Shown: positions 62,831 to 64,000 of the stretch, one piece after another | Layout: every line of letters starts with the position of its first letter | Position numbering within the stretch: the stretch's first letter is position 1 | Assembly (NCBI RefSeq): GCF_009746125.1 | Contig: NZ_CP041352.1 | Span: 1,782,436-1,846,435 of the forward strand | DNA from: Casimicrobium huifangae | GTDB lineage: Bacteria > Pseudomonadota > Gammaproteobacteria > Burkholderiales > Casimicrobiaceae | Reading direction: 5' to 3' | DNA length: 64,000 nt | Notes under the pieces: generated by a model | The model's input: only the letters and a program-made list of their open reading frames with translations | The model's database searches: none | Told to the model about the DNA's origin: nothing | Made by a program: the position numbers and the translations under genes

Positions 62831-62946
62831 TGACTTTTGCTGAAGATGACGTTTCAATGCGGCGCGCAGACAAGAAATGTATCAAGTCGACTATTTGCCT
62901 AATCGCGTCTGAGCCCACATTGAACGATGGTTTCAAAGAAAAGCTA
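62831..62946. repeat. Palindromic intergenic repeat, copy P7
   Basis: 116 bases centred on AAGTCGACTA (62884-62893). The right arm has TGAGCCCACATTGAACGATG and GTTTCAAAGAAAAGCTA. The left arm, on the minus strand, ends CATCTTCAGCAAAAGTCA, so both outer ends are recognisable at equal distance from the core. It lies between the XRE promoter and the methyltransferase 3' end. Confidence 0.75.
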
Positions 62947-62963
62947 TAGGCGGACCCGAGGGC

Positions 62964-63614
62964 TCAGCGCTGAAACAGGAATGAAATCAATCGCGGCAGC
63001 GCGGCAGATTCGTCTGGATGGCACCACTCGTCGAGCCGCCGCAGGTGCAAGCCGGCGCGGCCCGCAGCGGCGGTGAAATCGGACAGGTGATGGGTGAAGG
63101 CGTCCACCTTTACCGTGTCCCCGGAGGCGCCGGCAAAGCGCGCCTGGCTGCCAGCGTACTGCCTGTATGGGTGCAGCTCACACACCCACAGATGACCGCC
63201 GGGCGCCAGCACGCGGGCGGCTTCCTCAAAATAAGGTGACAGATCCTTGAGGTGCTCCAGTACCAGGCTGCACGACACCAGATCAATGCTGCTGTTGTCG
63301 GCCGGCCAGCGTTGCAGCAAGTCGCACTGCGCAAAGCGGACCTGCGGTGGCAGACCGCGTTGGGCCGCCTTGGCCAGCATGCCAGACGAGAAATCGACGG
63401 CGAGCACGGACTGGCTGATGCTGGCGAGAAAGGCCGTGTTCTTGCCGGTACCGCAGCCCGTCTCCAGCGTTGCGCGCGGGCGCAGCTCGCCGAGCACACG
63501 CGGCAGCACCTGTGCATCGAGATCGCGGGTCGGATTGCGGTCGTGGTCGTACTGCGCCGACCACGCGTCGTAAGCGGCGGCGATGGCGGGTGGCTTGGCA
63601 GGAGGCGTCGTCAT
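62964..63614 (-). CDS. Class I SAM-dependent methyltransferase
   Basis: 216 residues. Motif I L-E-T-G-C-G-T-G-K-N near 52, an acidic V-D-F-S-S-G-M-L-A-K segment, and I-D-L-V-S-C-S-L-V-L-E-H-L-K-D-L match Methyltransf_11 (UbiE/bioC-like). N-terminal Y-D-x-W-S-x-x-Y-D is typical for enzymes acting on small molecules. Substrate unknown. ATG 63614; GTG 63620 is an alternative. Confidence 0.88.
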   Translation of the reverse strand: MTTPPAKPPAIAAAYDAWSAQYDHDRNPTRDLDAQVLPRVLGELRPRATLETGCGTGKNTAFLASISQSVLAVDFSSGMLAKAAQRGLPPQVRFAQCDLLQRWPADNSSIDLVSCSLVLEHLKDLSPYFEEAARVLAPGGHLWVCELHPYRQYAGSQARFAGASGDTVKVDAFTHHLSDFTAAAGRAGLHLRRLDEWCHPDESAALPRLISFLFQR

Positions 63615-63683
63615 CCGCACAGGATAGCCAAACCGGTGCCCGGTCGCCCAGCGCGGAGGCGCTTTGCTGGCGCTTGGAAGCGG

Positions 63684-64000
63684 TCAGGGCATGCGCGCGG
63701 CGATGGCGGCTTCGATGTCGGCTGCCAGCGTGCGTGTGGCGCCGCTACCCAATGCGCCATTGACCAGCGCATCACCGCGCAGGCCAGTGAGATAGCGCAG
63801 TAACAGCAGGCCATCGGTCAGCGCATCGACGCGACCATTGCCGTCGATGTCCAGCAGCGGCAGCAGGTCGGTCACGTAGCTGGCGATCTGGGCCGGATCG
63901 GTGCGCCCGGCGTTCGTCCCGGTCGCGTTGACGGTCAGCGCCAGGCCGCCGAAACCGAACAGACGACGCAGCATCAGCACGCCGTCAAACGCCGCTTCGT
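63684..64000 (-). CDS. C-terminal part of a dockerin-like repeat protein (5' end outside window)
   Basis: The last 105 codons of a gene that continues past the right edge; the frame stays open to base 64000 and reads F-D-G-V-L-M-L-R-R-L-F-G there, the same repeat pattern, so the internal Met at 63980 is not the start. A second, intact repeat has L-L-D-I-D-G-N-G-R-V-D-A-L-T-D-G-L-L-L-L-R-Y-L. It ends I-A-A-R-M-P. Closest in pattern to the tail of the sugar dehydrogenase at 42142. The N-terminal part, not seen, will define the protein. Confidence 0.75.
   Translation of the reverse strand, partial: EAAFDGVLMLRRLFGFGGLALTVNATGTNAGRTDPAQIASYVTDLLPLLDIDGNGRVDALTDGLLLLRYLTGLRGDALVNGALGSGATRTLAADIEAAIAARMP

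Overview
The window looks like a chromosome segment of a GC-rich betaproteobacterium, most likely of the order Burkholderiales. The gene order rpsB-tsf-pyrH-frr-uppS-cdsA-dxr-rseP-bamA-skp-lpxD-fabZ-lpxA-lpxB-rnhB, the blocks exbB-exbD-lpxK-trm112-kdsB and accA-tilS, and two Bug-type (tripartite tricarboxylate transporter) binding proteins all point that way. I see no rRNA or tRNA genes, no CRISPR array, no transposase, integrase or phage genes, and no frameshifted gene.

Layout. 1-8900: the end of a surface-polysaccharide locus (methyltransferase fragment, two GT2 glycosyltransferases, galE, two Gmd-type dehydratases, fcl for GDP-L-fucose, two DUF218 proteins, and a convergent WecA/MraY-type glycosyl-phosphate transferase). 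9090-24641: ygfZ, then the translation, isoprenoid, outer-membrane-assembly and lipid A run from rpsB to rnhB. 24642-37046: metabolic and signalling genes (flavin reductase, amino-acid binding protein, aldo/keto reductase, a secreted delta-60 protein, two tandem orphan ParA ATPases, a Bug protein, a PAS-GGDEF cyclase, a berberine-bridge-type flavoenzyme, PIN-PhoH). 37426-41856: a tightly overlapping five-gene operon (c-type cytochrome/ASH protein, TlpA thioredoxin, DUF4266 lipoprotein, DUF3570 barrel, ApbE flavin transferase). 42142-48432: a secreted PQQ-type sugar dehydrogenase and a DUF1800-DUF1501 pair. 48542-61415: xseA, glnS, exbBD-lpxK-trm112-kdsB, small proteins, a second Bug protein, tilS and accA. 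61560-64000: an XRE-cupin regulator with a GNAT enzyme, a methyltransferase and a partial dockerin-like protein.

Two signals stand out. First, seven intergenic sites carry a previously unlabelled palindromic repeat of about 118 bp. It is centred on AAGTCGACTT, each arm holds an AGCCC/GGGC hairpin, and the outer ends read CAGCTTTTTGC / GCAAAAAGCTG. It behaves like a REP- or MITE-type family. Second, the ApbE operon looks like an extracytoplasmic flavin/redox module: the 82-residue lipoprotein ends in a Gly/Cys-rich tail with a possible ApbE target site, its ApbE lacks the usual metal-binding Asp, and a cytochrome and a thioredoxin are encoded in the same operon.

Four otherwise unrelated secreted proteins share a duplicated dockerin-like calcium-loop domain, which suggests a common surface or export theme. 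Starts given here were chosen from Shine-Dalgarno sites, stop/start overlaps and signal peptides; alternatives are named where the choice is open.
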